Part shown: positions 1 to 6,540 of the stretch, one piece after another
Layout of the letters: the number at the start of each line of letters is the position of its first letter
Numbering within the stretch: position 1 is the first letter of the stretch
Assembly (NCBI GenBank): GCA_937974135.1
Contig: CALJIH010000127.1
Location: 1 to 9,711, forward strand
Length of the DNA: 9,711 bases
Reading direction: 5' to 3'
From: an uncultured Cocleimonas sp.
Lineage (GTDB): Bacteria; Pseudomonadota; Gammaproteobacteria; Thiotrichales; Thiotrichaceae
The notes under the pieces: generated by a model
What the model was told of the DNA's origin: nothing
What the model saw: only the letters and a program-made list of their open reading frames with translations
Databases searched by the model: none
Program-made: the position numbers and the translations under genes

Positions 1-419
1 TCAAGAATACTAATGCTGCGGCCTGATTCCTGATACGTGATTTCTAGGCTTAGATCAGCTTCTGGTAAGTAGCCTTGTGCTTGTTCAGGCCATTCGATTA
101 AACACAGTGCATTACTTTCCCAATAATCGCGACCACCCATATATTCCAACTCTTCAGGATCACCGAGGCGGTACAAATCGAAATGATATATTTTCCGATC
201 ATTTAGTTTATATGGTTCAACTAGGGTATAAGTTGGACTTTTAACATTACCTTGATAACCAATATGCCTAAGTAAGCCTCTGACTAAGGTGGTTTTACCT
301 GCACCTAAATCGCCTTTTAATAACACGATGCCACCTTCAGGGAATTGATCAGCAATTTTACCGCCGAAAGACATCATTTCAGCTTCATCTTTGATATAAA
401 AGGTATTTTCAGAAGTCAT
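1..419 (-). CDS. tsaE: tRNA threonylcarbamoyladenosine biosynthesis ATPase TsaE, 3' end beyond the window
   Basis: Cytoplasmic ATPase that works with TsaB and TsaD to make the t6A modification at position 37 of ANN-decoding tRNAs. I translated 139 codons from the ATG at 419; the frame is still open at base 1, so the C-terminus is missing (family members are about 150-155 residues). Visible family marks are the Walker A loop GDLGAGKTT (residues 36-44), SPTYTLVEPY (61-70), HFDLYRL with D81 (79-85) and CLIEWPE with E109 (106-112). The gene lies 15 nt downstream of nnr on the same strand. The nnr-tsaE order is conserved in gammaproteobacteria, usually followed by amiB, mutL and miaA, so co-transcription is likely. 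I see no clear ribosome binding site before this ATG. The identification is secure; the start is probable. Confidence 0.95.
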   Translation of the reverse strand, partial: MTSENTFYIKDEAEMMSFGGKIADQFPEGGIVLLKGDLGAGKTTLVRGLLRHIGYQGNVKSPTYTLVEPYKLNDRKIYHFDLYRLGDPEELEYMGGRDYWESNALCLIEWPEQAQGYLPEADLSLEITYQESGRSISIL

Positions 420-434
420 AGTAAACAAGGGTTT

Positions 435-2036
435 TTAATCATTTTCGGGATTAACTAAAGTTCGTAAGTGCGAAAATAGATCGCTGGCTAATAAACCACG
501 CTCTCCATTTTCAGCAGCGAGATCAGCTGCCGTTGCATGTAAATAAACACCTGCACTGGCCGCGTTGAACAATGATAAACCCTGTGCAAGCATCGCCGCA
601 ATAACTCCGCTTAAAACATCTCCCATACCACCACTTGCCATGCCTGGATTTCCTTGATTACAGACAAACGTGTTGTGTTTATTGCTTATTAGAGTTCCAG
701 CACCCTTCAAAATAGACACCCCCCCACTTTGATTCGGTTTCACTTCACCCTGCGGGTCGGCGTCATTGCGTTCCTTGGTTGTCTCGGCTGTGCCTCGGCT
801 TTCCGTTTTTGCTTCAATACATGCGAGATTGTACTTAAAACGATCGTTTTCAACTTCAGCTGTGGAAATTCCTAAAAGGCGCGACATTTCCTTAGGATGC
901 GGTGTGAGTATCCAATTTTCTTTTGGCTTGATCGCATTATTTTCATCAGCGAGTAAGTTGAGTGCATCAGCATCAAGCACGGTGGGTAAATTTGAGGAGA
1001 TTGTTTCGACAAATAATGATTTTGACCATTCTGAAAGACCTAAACCTGGACCTATCACGATTACTGTCGCTTTTTCAATCAGTGGCTTTAGCGCTGAAGC
1101 TTGGGCAATGCCATGTACCATAATCTCAGGACGGCCAAGATTTAAATTAGTCGAGTGCGTTGGGTGAGTGGCGACACTGACTAAACCTGAGCCACAACGT
1201 AAAGCAGCTTCTGCGGCTAATCGAATCGCGCCTTGCATACCTTCGTCACCACCAATAAATAATACATGCCCAAAATTTCCTTTATGAGCGCATTTAGGTC
1301 TTGGTTTAAGGTGCTTCTCTATGATGTTATTTGGGATTAATCTTATAGGATGAGTGATTTCTAATTGCTCATAAGCGACAGCAGGGACAGACAAGTCATC
1401 AAAAACTATTTTCCCCGTGTAATCTCTCGCTTTACCAGTAAATAAGCCTTGCTTTAATCCAACAAAAGTAACGGTGAGATCAGCGCGAATACAATCACCA
1501 AATATTGCCCCTGTATTTGCAGATAAGCCAGACGGAATATCTATTGCAATGACTTTCGCGTTAGAAAAGTTATCAGTCTTTGTATTTATGGATTTAATGA
1601 CTTCTAGATAATCGCCGCTCAAATCACGATTCAATCCCGTGCCAAAAATCGCATCGACAATTAAATCAGCATCTACATGTTTTGAAAATGTGGATGAATC
1701 ATAGTGCAAAGACACCCCCCCACTTTTATGCCATTTTTCTTTAGCGAGTAATGCATCGCCGTTAATTGAATCTTCGTTTCCTAATTGAATTAGGGTTACT
1801 TTTAGATTCGCTTCAAGTGCCAAGCGCGCGACGATAAAACCATCACCACCATTATTACCCGTGCTGCAAATCACACAAAGTGAGCGGCTCTCTGGGTAAT
1901 ATTTTCTCATTTGATCAAAGGTCGCTTGACCGGCAGCTTGCATCAGAGCAAAACCCGAGATAGCACATTCATTGATCGCATATTTTTCAATGTTTTTTAC
2001 TTGATCAGCGCTGTATAAAGTATCGGATAAAGACAT
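435..2036 (-). CDS. nnr: bifunctional NAD(P)H-hydrate epimerase / ADP-dependent NAD(P)H-hydrate dehydratase
   Basis: Repairs hydrated NADH and NADPH: the N-terminal domain interconverts the R and S epimers of NAD(P)HX and the C-terminal domain dehydrates the S form using ADP. The 533 residues show the YjeF N-terminal domain (about 1-220; CSTGNNGGDG at 57-66, DAIFGTGL at 128-135, AIDIPSGLSANTG at 164-176). The carbohydrate-kinase-like dehydratase domain follows (about 240-530; HKGNFGHVLFIGG at 251-263, LDADALN at 354-360, LTPHPKEMSRLLG at 377-389, LKGAGTLI at 443-450, NPGMASGGMGDVLSG at 463-477). Two oddities stand out. Residues 413-441 are an in-frame stretch rich in charged and small residues, encoded by a repeat element. 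KSGGVS at 104-109 is encoded by a second copy of the 17-mer. A MITE-like element begins 3 nt upstream of the ATG, and no Shine-Dalgarno sequence is visible. Both catalytic motif sets are intact, so the enzyme is probably functional. Confidence 0.96.
   Translation of the reverse strand: MSLSDTLYSADQVKNIEKYAINECAISGFALMQAAGQATFDQMRKYYPESRSLCVICSTGNNGGDGFIVARLALEANLKVTLIQLGNEDSINGDALLAKEKWHKSGGVSLHYDSSTFSKHVDADLIVDAIFGTGLNRDLSGDYLEVIKSINTKTDNFSNAKVIAIDIPSGLSANTGAIFGDCIRADLTVTFVGLKQGLFTGKARDYTGKIVFDDLSVPAVAYEQLEITHPIRLIPNNIIEKHLKPRPKCAHKGNFGHVLFIGGDEGMQGAIRLAAEAALRCGSGLVSVATHPTHSTNLNLGRPEIMVHGIAQASALKPLIEKATVIVIGPGLGLSEWSKSLFVETISSNLPTVLDADALNLLADENNAIKPKENWILTPHPKEMSRLLGISTAEVENDRFKYNLACIEAKTESRGTAETTKERNDADPQGEVKPNQSGGVSILKGAGTLISNKHNTFVCNQGNPGMASGGMGDVLSGVIAAMLAQGLSLFNAASAGVYLHATAADLAAENGERGLLASDLFSHLRTLVNPEND
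714..800 (-). repeat. in-frame repeat element inside the dehydratase domain of nnr (long form, copy 1)
   Basis: On the coding strand, the segment from AGCCGAG (base 800) down to GTGTCT (base 714) is 87 nt, exactly 29 codons, and encodes nnr residues 413-441. It aligns by eye with intergenic sequence at 7035-7125. Shared blocks, in the same order, are AGCCGAG, GAGACAA, AGGA, ACCCG-AGGG, AAACCG and the terminal GT(G/A)GGGGGGTGTCT. In relatives such as E. coli YjeF, I recall the chain running almost directly from the helix before this point into GGVVVLKGAGT, so roughly 25 residues here look like an insertion. The encoded peptide is hydrophilic and low in hydrophobic residues, as expected for a tolerated surface loop. 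The exact left boundary is inferred from the alignment. Confidence 0.75.
715..731 (-). repeat. dispersed 17-mer, copy 1 (in nnr)
   Basis: The coding strand reads CAAAGTGGGGGGGTGTC, one base different from the majority form AAAAGTGGGGGGGTGTC. It is the tail of the longer element at 714-800. It encodes QSGGVS with the seven-G run intact, just before the conserved LKGAGT motif of the dehydratase domain. Confidence 0.9.
1711..1727 (-). repeat. dispersed 17-mer, copy 2 (in nnr)
   Basis: The coding strand reads AAAAGTGGGGGGGTGTC, the majority form, preceded by GGCAT and followed by TTT. With these flanks it matches copy 4 over about 23 nt with one mismatch. It encodes KSGGVS (residues 104-109) in the N-terminal epimerase domain. 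There is no sign of the longer upstream arm here: the preceding codons read as ordinary YjeF sequence (GDALLAKEKWH). Confidence 0.9.
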
Positions 2037-2070
2037 TTAGGGCACTTTTATTAATTAGGAATTTCTTCTG

Positions 2071-2167
2071 TAAGACTACAAGTAATCATATCCTAGGCGC
2101 GCTTCGTAGGAAATGGCGACTTCCTTTACAAGAAGTGGAATAATGGAGATGATTACTTGTAGCCTTA
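2071..2167. repeat. inner 97-bp hairpin nested in the MITE-like element
   Basis: The arms 2071-2093 and 2145-2167 are inverted repeats of 23 nt with two mismatches; the shared core is CTACAAGTAATCAT and its complement. The 51-nt loop contains smaller self-complementary pieces (CTAGGCGCGC...GTAG, and AGGAA facing TTCCT). It begins exactly where the left terminal repeat ends, so it may be a second small element inserted in the first, or a folded core of the same element. Confidence 0.75.
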
Positions 2168-2195
2168 CCTTTTTTAATAAACTGATGAGGGCTTA

Positions 2196-2280
2196 GCCAA
2201 AAAACTAGATTCTTTGTTGTCATTACTCATAAGGCAATAAGCATTCTTTCACAAAGACGCCTCGATTCTAGCCTTTTGGC
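2196..2280. repeat. second inner inverted repeat in the MITE-like element
   Basis: The arms 2196-2212 and 2264-2280 match as inverted repeats at 14 of 17 positions (GCCAAAA..CTAGA.TC). A shorter complementary pair, TTTGT and ACAAA, lies inside. Together with the hairpin at 2071-2167, this gives the element two side-by-side stem-loops bracketed by the terminal repeats. I see no coding potential here. Confidence 0.6.
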
Positions 2281-2335
2281 GTTGCCAGAAGGAGTTCCTA
2301 GTTAATAAAGGTGCCCTTAATGTTAATATTAGAGA

Positions 2336-3421
2336 ATGAATTCAAATCATACTATTCCTGCTGAACACATCACACAGACACAATTATCTGACTGGGCGAA
2401 AACTTTGGGGTTTCAAGCGCTTGGGGTAAGTAGTATTGATCTCATGGATGAGGAAACCAAATTACAGCAGTGGCTTGCAAAAGGCTTTCATGGTGATATG
2501 GATTGGATGGAGCGTCACGGAACTAAACGTACTCGACCCGCTGAGTTAGTTCCGGGAACGATTAGTATTATCAGCGTGCGTATGGATTATTTGCCGAGTG
2601 AAACTCATGATCCGATCATGGTGTTGAATCACCCCGAACTTGGCTATGTTTCGCGTTATGCTTTGGGGCGTGATTATCACAAGGTGATGCGTAATCGATT
2701 GCAAAAATTAGCCGATAAAATTAATCATGAGTTGAAATCGAAAGATATGGAAATGCAATATCGGGTATTTGTTGATAGCGCACCGGTAATGGAAAAACCC
2801 ATCGCAGTGAAAGCAGGATTAGGCTGGATGGGAAAGCATACTAATGTACTCAGTCAAGATGCAGGATCATGGTTCTTTTTAGGTGAAATTTATACCAATC
2901 TTCCATTAACCGAATCCCAAACAGTTACTGATCATTGCGGAGACTGCGTAGCATGCATTGATATTTGTCCGACTCAAGCAATTATAAAACCCTATGAACT
3001 TGATGCACGGCGGTGTATTTCTTATCTAACCATTGAACATAAAGGTGTGATTCCTGAGGAGTATCGTAAACCCATTGCGAATCGCATTTATGGTTGTGAT
3101 GATTGTCAGTTAGTATGTCCATGGAATCGTTTTGCAGTGAAAACTGAAGAAGCGGATTTTGAGATTCGCAATAATCTTGATGCTACAAGCTTACTAAAAT
3201 TATTTGCTTGGACAGAAAACGAATTTTTACAAAAACTTGAGGGTTCAGCTATCAGGCGTATAGGGTTCGAACGCTGGCAACGAAATATTGCCATCGCACT
3301 AGGAAATGCGCCTTCGTCTTTTGCCCTGATAGAAGCTTTAACAGAAAAGTATAAAACCGCTAGTGACATGGTTCGGGAGCATATTTCATGGGCTTTAGCA
3401 CAGCATAATGTGAAAATTTAG
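2336..3421 (+). CDS. queG: epoxyqueuosine reductase
   Basis: Catalyses the last step of queuosine synthesis, reducing epoxyqueuosine to queuosine in the anticodon loop of GUN tRNAs, using a cobalamin cofactor and two [4Fe-4S] clusters in the cytoplasm. The 361-residue length is normal for the family. Visible marks are an N-terminal region opening WAKTLGFQALGVSSIDL, VDSAPVMEK (147-155; the aspartate, D148, is the likely catalytic acid by family analogy), AGLGWMGKHTN (160-170) and eight cluster cysteines: C201, C204, C207, C211, C227, C254, C257 and C261. A HEAT-like C-terminal tail (RRIGFERWQRNIAIALGN) follows. The gene is divergent from nnr, the usual gammaproteobacterial arrangement. The start is supported by family alignment, with only a weak GAG a few bases before the ATG. 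The 16 bases GGTGCCC-TTAATGTTA upstream include the end of the MITE-like element, so its promoter is probably altered. Confidence 0.96.
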   Translation: MNSNHTIPAEHITQTQLSDWAKTLGFQALGVSSIDLMDEETKLQQWLAKGFHGDMDWMERHGTKRTRPAELVPGTISIISVRMDYLPSETHDPIMVLNHPELGYVSRYALGRDYHKVMRNRLQKLADKINHELKSKDMEMQYRVFVDSAPVMEKPIAVKAGLGWMGKHTNVLSQDAGSWFFLGEIYTNLPLTESQTVTDHCGDCVACIDICPTQAIIKPYELDARRCISYLTIEHKGVIPEEYRKPIANRIYGCDDCQLVCPWNRFAVKTEEADFEIRNNLDATSLLKLFAWTENEFLQKLEGSAIRRIGFERWQRNIAIALGNAPSSFALIEALTEKYKTASDMVREHISWALAQHNVKI

Positions 3422-3617
3422 GGCGTTATTTTTATTGAACGGTTTGTTTTAGCATTACCACTTAATACCTGAAACAGCCCATCTGGCTAAAAATTAATCA
3501 GTATTACTGGCTTCATGAAGAATCATAGCTTATCTTATACTGAACTTCGCATCACAGGGCTACTCAAAAACTTAGTACCGAAATTGCTTACCTAATAATC
3601 TGTCACGAGAACAGGGA
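3422..3617. other. intergenic gap between queG and the protease gene
   Basis: No gene or RNA is recognisable in these 196 bases. A weak hairpin, AGCC-CATCT-GGCT near 3476-3488, followed by TAAAAATT could serve as a poor terminator for queG. A TATACT hexamer at 3536-3541 resembles a -10 box for the downstream gene, but the expected -35 position holds no good match. Neither site is strong enough to list on its own. Confidence 0.4.
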
Positions 3618-4898
3618 ATGTTTCATATACCAATGTTAAAAAAAATATTACTTTTACTGTTTGCTGTTTTTCTACAAACGCTAAGTAGCAGTGCTGCAGC
3701 CGAATTAGATACCGCTAATATCTATACCAATGTTGAAAAGTCGGTTTATCAAATTCGAGTGCTCAATAAAGAGACGGGGAAAAAATCCAGTATTGGTTCA
3801 GGCTTTGTCGTTACAAAAGACGATATTTTAGCCACCAACTATCATGTGGTGAGTGAGTATATTAATGACCCAGATGTGTTTTCTTTGGAGTTTCTTTCTA
3901 CTTCAGGACAAACAGGCCCACTTGAATTAGTCGATTTCGATATCGTCCACGATTTGGCTGTGGTGAAGGCCAAACAATCCATGGGCGTTCCGTTAAAAAT
4001 TTCCTATTTGCCTGAAAAAGGGGCAAATCTTTATTCATTAGGAAATCCTCTTGATTTAGGTTTTACCATTGTTAAAGGTACTAATAACGGCATTCTGACC
4101 AAAGATGAAGATGGTAATATTCTGTTTTCAGGGAGTTTGAATTCAGGTATGAGTGGTGGCCCAACGCTTGATGAAAATGGCAATATCATTGGTATCAATG
4201 TCGCTACCTCAGGCAATGATATTAGCTTCTTAGTCCCGGCCGAATATTTAACGGTTGTTTTAGAGCGTTTAGAACAAACTAGCTTTAAACCAATCGATGA
4301 TCGTTTCGCACATAGCTCAAGTCAGTTACTTGCGAATTCACAAAAGATTCTGAATAAAATGCTTAACAGTAAGTGGAGTGGCACTGGTATAGGTCAATTT
4401 GTCGTTCCGGCGGAGCTGGATAAATCAATCCGTTGTTGGGATGCGAGTCGTACGCCGAAGAAAGATGACTTATTCAGAACATTTTTTACGCGTTGCTCTA
4501 ATGAAGATAATATCTTTATTTCACAACGACTAAACGTTGGCAGTATCAACTACGAATATATGTGGTTAGATACGAAGAAACTCTCACCGACTCGTTTTTA
4601 TCGTCGTTATCAAAAAGTGAATAGCAGCGTGATCGGTGGTAGAGCAGGTAAGCGTGATGTGACTAATTTTTCATGTCATACAGATTTCACCAAAGTGGGT
4701 GGGCGAGATTTCAAAACGTCAGTATGTCGACGCGATTATCTAAAGTTTTCTGGTTTAAGCGATATGTTGTTTACTACTGCGATGGTTGGTGAAAAAGATA
4801 AAGGCTTTATTTTTAATATCGACTTTACCGGAACTGATCCAAAAGCAGCGATTAAACTATTTGCACGTATGTTGGAGACAATCAAATGGCAGAGCTAA
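3618..4898 (+). CDS. secreted trypsin-like serine protease with an unrecognised C-terminal domain
   Basis: Predicted periplasmic serine endopeptidase of the HtrA-like (S1C/trypsin-2) fold. A signal peptide covers about residues 1-28 (KK, then LLLLFAVFL, with likely cleavage after SSSAAA). The catalytic triad is legible: H76 in ATNYHVV, D112 in DIVHDLAVV and S179 in NSGMSGGPTL; GSGFVV (60-65) and IIGINVAT also fit. The protease part ends near residue 225. There is no PDZ domain. Instead about 190 residues (236-426) follow that I do not recognise, with four cysteines (in IRCWD, TRCSN, FSCHT and SVCRR) that could form disulfides. The start is either the ATG at 3618 (GAG 8 nt upstream) or the ATG at 3633, giving MLKKILLLL. 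The 3' end overlaps the FHA gene by 13 nt, so the two are translationally linked. Substrate and physiological role are unknown. Confidence 0.88.
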   Translation: MFHIPMLKKILLLLFAVFLQTLSSSAAAELDTANIYTNVEKSVYQIRVLNKETGKKSSIGSGFVVTKDDILATNYHVVSEYINDPDVFSLEFLSTSGQTGPLELVDFDIVHDLAVVKAKQSMGVPLKISYLPEKGANLYSLGNPLDLGFTIVKGTNNGILTKDEDGNILFSGSLNSGMSGGPTLDENGNIIGINVATSGNDISFLVPAEYLTVVLERLEQTSFKPIDDRFAHSSSQLLANSQKILNKMLNSKWSGTGIGQFVVPAELDKSIRCWDASRTPKKDDLFRTFFTRCSNEDNIFISQRLNVGSINYEYMWLDTKKLSPTRFYRRYQKVNSSVIGGRAGKRDVTNFSCHTDFTKVGGRDFKTSVCRRDYLKFSGLSDMLFTTAMVGEKDKGFIFNIDFTGTDPKAAIKLFARMLETIKWQS

Positions 4899-5872
4899 TT
4901 TTTGAGACCATCCAACGCGGAGTTCATCACTATCATAAAATCGATTCATTCCCAGTAACCGTGGGGCGTGCTTTTGATAATGATGTGATCTTGCAAGATG
5001 TGACTATTTCGCCGCATCACTTAGTCATCGAAAAAGAAGACGATAAATTGTATCTGCGTAATCTTTCGACTGAAAATGGCACCAAGATTGGTCGTAAAAA
5101 AATGGGCGAAGAGCGCGTTGAAGTTGATACGCCAACTAACTTTCAATTAAGCACCATCAAAGCACGTTTGTTAGCAACAGATATGCCCGTTGAAAATACA
5201 CATATTAAAGATTGTACTGGTTTTTTCTGTATCTTCAGTAACCCGTTATGGGCGATTGCGTTATTAGCTACAACCATTGCTTTGTTTGTATATGAACGCT
5301 ATGCAAACACGCCTGTCACCAAAGAAATTTTCTATTATTTAAATACGATATTACCGTCTGTTTGGATAATTTTAGGGATTACGGTTGTGATCTCAGGTAT
5401 CAGTCGCTTGGCCACCCATCGCTGGGAAATTGTTCCCGCAATTAGTATTGCATCGCTGATATTCCTACTCCCTCAATTATTTGAATATGTTGGTCAATTT
5501 AGCGCGTATTTATTCACCAATGATACTTTGGGTGTTTATTTAAAGTACGCTTCTAAGTTTGTAGTTATACCTGCATTGATTGCAGTGTTTATTGTCAAAA
5601 CAATCAATTCAAAATGGATGCCTGCAGCGGGTATTGCTGTTTTAGTTTACTCACCATTTTTAGCCTATCAGGTGCTTATTTTGATTGATGAGTTATCGCT
5701 AAAGTCAGGATTTTCTGAAGTACCTTCCTACAGTCAAACCTTATTGCCGGGTGATAAACGCTTGAACGCCACGATTTCTCTTGAGCAGTTTATTAAAGAA
5801 GCAGAGAGAGCAACGTCTAATGATGTTGAAAAAATGTTGGTTGAGGCTAAGAAAAAAGAACAAGAATCTTAA
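4886..5872 (+). CDS. FHA-domain membrane protein, partner of the upstream protease
   Basis: The N-terminus (about 1-100) is a forkhead-associated domain, a phosphothreonine-binding module: its core residues G27-R28, S42 with H45 (ISPHH) and N64-G65 (ENGTKIG) are all present. Residues 118-136, 152-172, 181-199, 222-239 and 246-267 are hydrophobic enough to span the membrane. Positive loops (SRLATHR at 173-179, KTINSK at 238-243) suggest the FHA domain is cytoplasmic and, with five spans, that the charged C-terminal tail (268-328) is periplasmic. That would place the tail beside the secreted protease encoded just upstream; this is inference. The start overlaps the protease gene, and GGAG lies 8 nt before the ATG. 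No kinase or phosphatase gene is in the window, so the phosphorylated partner is unknown. A role in linking cytoplasmic phosphosignalling to envelope proteolysis is only a hypothesis. Confidence 0.85.
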   Translation: MAELIFETIQRGVHHYHKIDSFPVTVGRAFDNDVILQDVTISPHHLVIEKEDDKLYLRNLSTENGTKIGRKKMGEERVEVDTPTNFQLSTIKARLLATDMPVENTHIKDCTGFFCIFSNPLWAIALLATTIALFVYERYANTPVTKEIFYYLNTILPSVWIILGITVVISGISRLATHRWEIVPAISIASLIFLLPQLFEYVGQFSAYLFTNDTLGVYLKYASKFVVIPALIAVFIVKTINSKWMPAAGIAVLVYSPFLAYQVLILIDELSLKSGFSEVPSYSQTLLPGDKRLNATISLEQFIKEAERATSNDVEKMLVEAKKKEQES

Positions 5873-5945
5873 TTCCCGAATAGAGATCATTCTGATTCGA
5901 AGGCTTCTTAAATTTAAACTGCAAGACAGTTGTGTTGAGCTCTTG

Positions 5946-5999
5946 TACTGAGCTTAGTCGAAGTATGTCGAAATATTTATACTGAGCCTGTCGAAGTAT
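5946..5999. repeat. tandem pair of TACTGAGC...GTCGAAGTAT repeats
   Basis: Two direct copies of a roughly 20-bp imperfect palindrome occur at 5946-5966 (TACTGAGCTTAGTCGAAGTAT) and 5980-5999 (TACTGAGCCTGTCGAAGTAT), separated by 13 nt. The ends ATACT and AGTAT are complementary, giving a short stem with internal G-A mismatches. The core CTGAGCCTGTCGAAG resembles an intergenic repeat seen in many bacterial genomes. The pair sits between convergent genes, directly before the terminator-like hairpin. Confidence 0.75.
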
Positions 6000-6000
6000 A

Positions 6001-6047
6001 CCCCCTATTTTTGCTGTTTACGATAAAAGTGGGGGGGTGTCTTTTTT
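6001..6047 (+). terminator. probable rho-independent terminator built from 17-mer copy 3
   Basis: CCCCCTATTTTT (6001-6012) pairs along its whole length with AAAAGTGGGGGG (6025-6036), with two G-U wobbles, across a 12-nt loop. The run TTTTTT at 6042-6047 follows after GTGTC. This gives a 12-bp stem and a U-tract in the right place, between the ends of the FHA gene (+) and the DUF411 gene (-). It fits best as a terminator for the plus-strand operon: on the minus strand the stem forms but no T-run follows. The short G-TGTC spacer before the U-tract makes it less than ideal. Confidence 0.6.
6025..6041 (+). repeat. dispersed 17-mer, copy 3 (intergenic)
   Basis: Exact majority form AAAAGTGGGGGGGTGTC, preceded by ACGAT and followed by six T. 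It is the 3' arm of the hairpin at 6001-6036. It is the only copy with an evident complementary arm close by. Confidence 0.9.
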
Positions 6048-6060
6048 GTATTCTTGCTTA

Positions 6061-6540
6061 TCAGTATCGACTAAATAAAGTAACTTTCTGATCTTTATGA
6101 ATCGCTAATACATCATATTTATCAACTCTAGCACCTTCCATGCCGGGCGAACCCATTGGCATTCCGGGTACTGTGATGCCTTTAATGTCAGGCTTGGTTA
6201 ATAACATCTTTTTAATGTCAGATGCTGGAACATGGCCTTCAACAAAATAGTTGCCCACTTTCGCCGTATGACAAGCTTGCAAATTTGTGGCGATTCCAAG
6301 TTGTTGTTTAATCGAACTAAGATCTGTTTGGTTAATTGCATTCACCTTAAATCCATTGTTTTTAAGATGATCCACCCATTTTCCACAACAGCCACAAGTA
6401 GGCGTTTTGTATACAGTGATTTCAACTAACTCATTAGTTGCATTGGCTTGGTTGGTCTTTGAAAAAAGTGTTGTGGTAACACTTAAAACAAAAACGCTAA
6501 TCAACAACAGACACTGCGTAAATATAGATTTGATACTCAT
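6061..6540 (-). CDS. exported DUF411 family protein, probable metal-binding
   Basis: DUF411 proteins are small exported proteins often found near copper-resistance genes; their biochemical role is not established. I read 159 residues from the ATG at 6540, which has GAGG 5 nt upstream on the coding strand. A longer start at 6567 lacks a ribosome binding site and puts a charged stretch before the signal sequence. A Sec signal covers about residues 1-33 (LLLISVFVLSVTTTLF). Family marks are VYKTPTCGCCGKWVDHL (C49, C51, C52), ACHTAKVGNYFVEGHVP (C90, H91, H103) and GITVPGMPMGSPGME (121-135), which give cysteine, histidine and methionine residues suited to a soft metal such as copper. There is no copper transporter or regulator next to it. 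It is divergent from the ATL gene across 79 bp. The family assignment is firm; the metal is inferred. Confidence 0.9.
   Translation of the reverse strand: MSIKSIFTQCLLLISVFVLSVTTTLFSKTNQANATNELVEITVYKTPTCGCCGKWVDHLKNNGFKVNAINQTDLSSIKQQLGIATNLQACHTAKVGNYFVEGHVPASDIKKMLLTKPDIKGITVPGMPMGSPGMEGARVDKYDVLAIHKDQKVTLFSRY

Larger units (their letters stand above)
2040..2316. mobile_element. MITE-like element with 31-bp terminal inverted repeats, flanked by TTA
   Basis: The ends at 2040-2070 and 2286-2316 are inverted repeats matching at 27 of 31 positions. Each starts GGGCAC, and all four differences are T/C transitions. TTA lies directly outside both ends (2037-2039 and 2317-2319), which looks like a 3-bp target duplication of the TNA type described for some IS5-family groups; that family link is inference. 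At 277 bp with no open reading frame, it cannot encode a transposase and would have to be mobilised in trans. It occupies nearly the whole 299-bp gap between the divergent genes nnr and queG. Its left end is 3 bp from the nnr start codon and its right end 19 bp from the queG start codon. The promoters of both genes must therefore lie within it, or in the few bases outside. Confidence 0.82.

Noticed and set aside
714..800. Frameshift or assembly error in nnr
   Set aside because: The odd segment is exactly 29 codons, is in frame on both sides, and has a recognisable homologue at 7035-7125, so an inserted repeat explains it better.
766..1167. Plus-strand 133-codon reading frame
   Set aside because: Lies wholly antisense to the well-supported nnr gene, and its translation has no recognisable domain. 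It is a shadow frame.
2040..2316. Riboswitch or attenuator upstream of queG
   Set aside because: The paired segments are better explained by terminal inverted repeats with flanking TTA. No preQ1 or cobalamin riboswitch core was recognisable on either strand.
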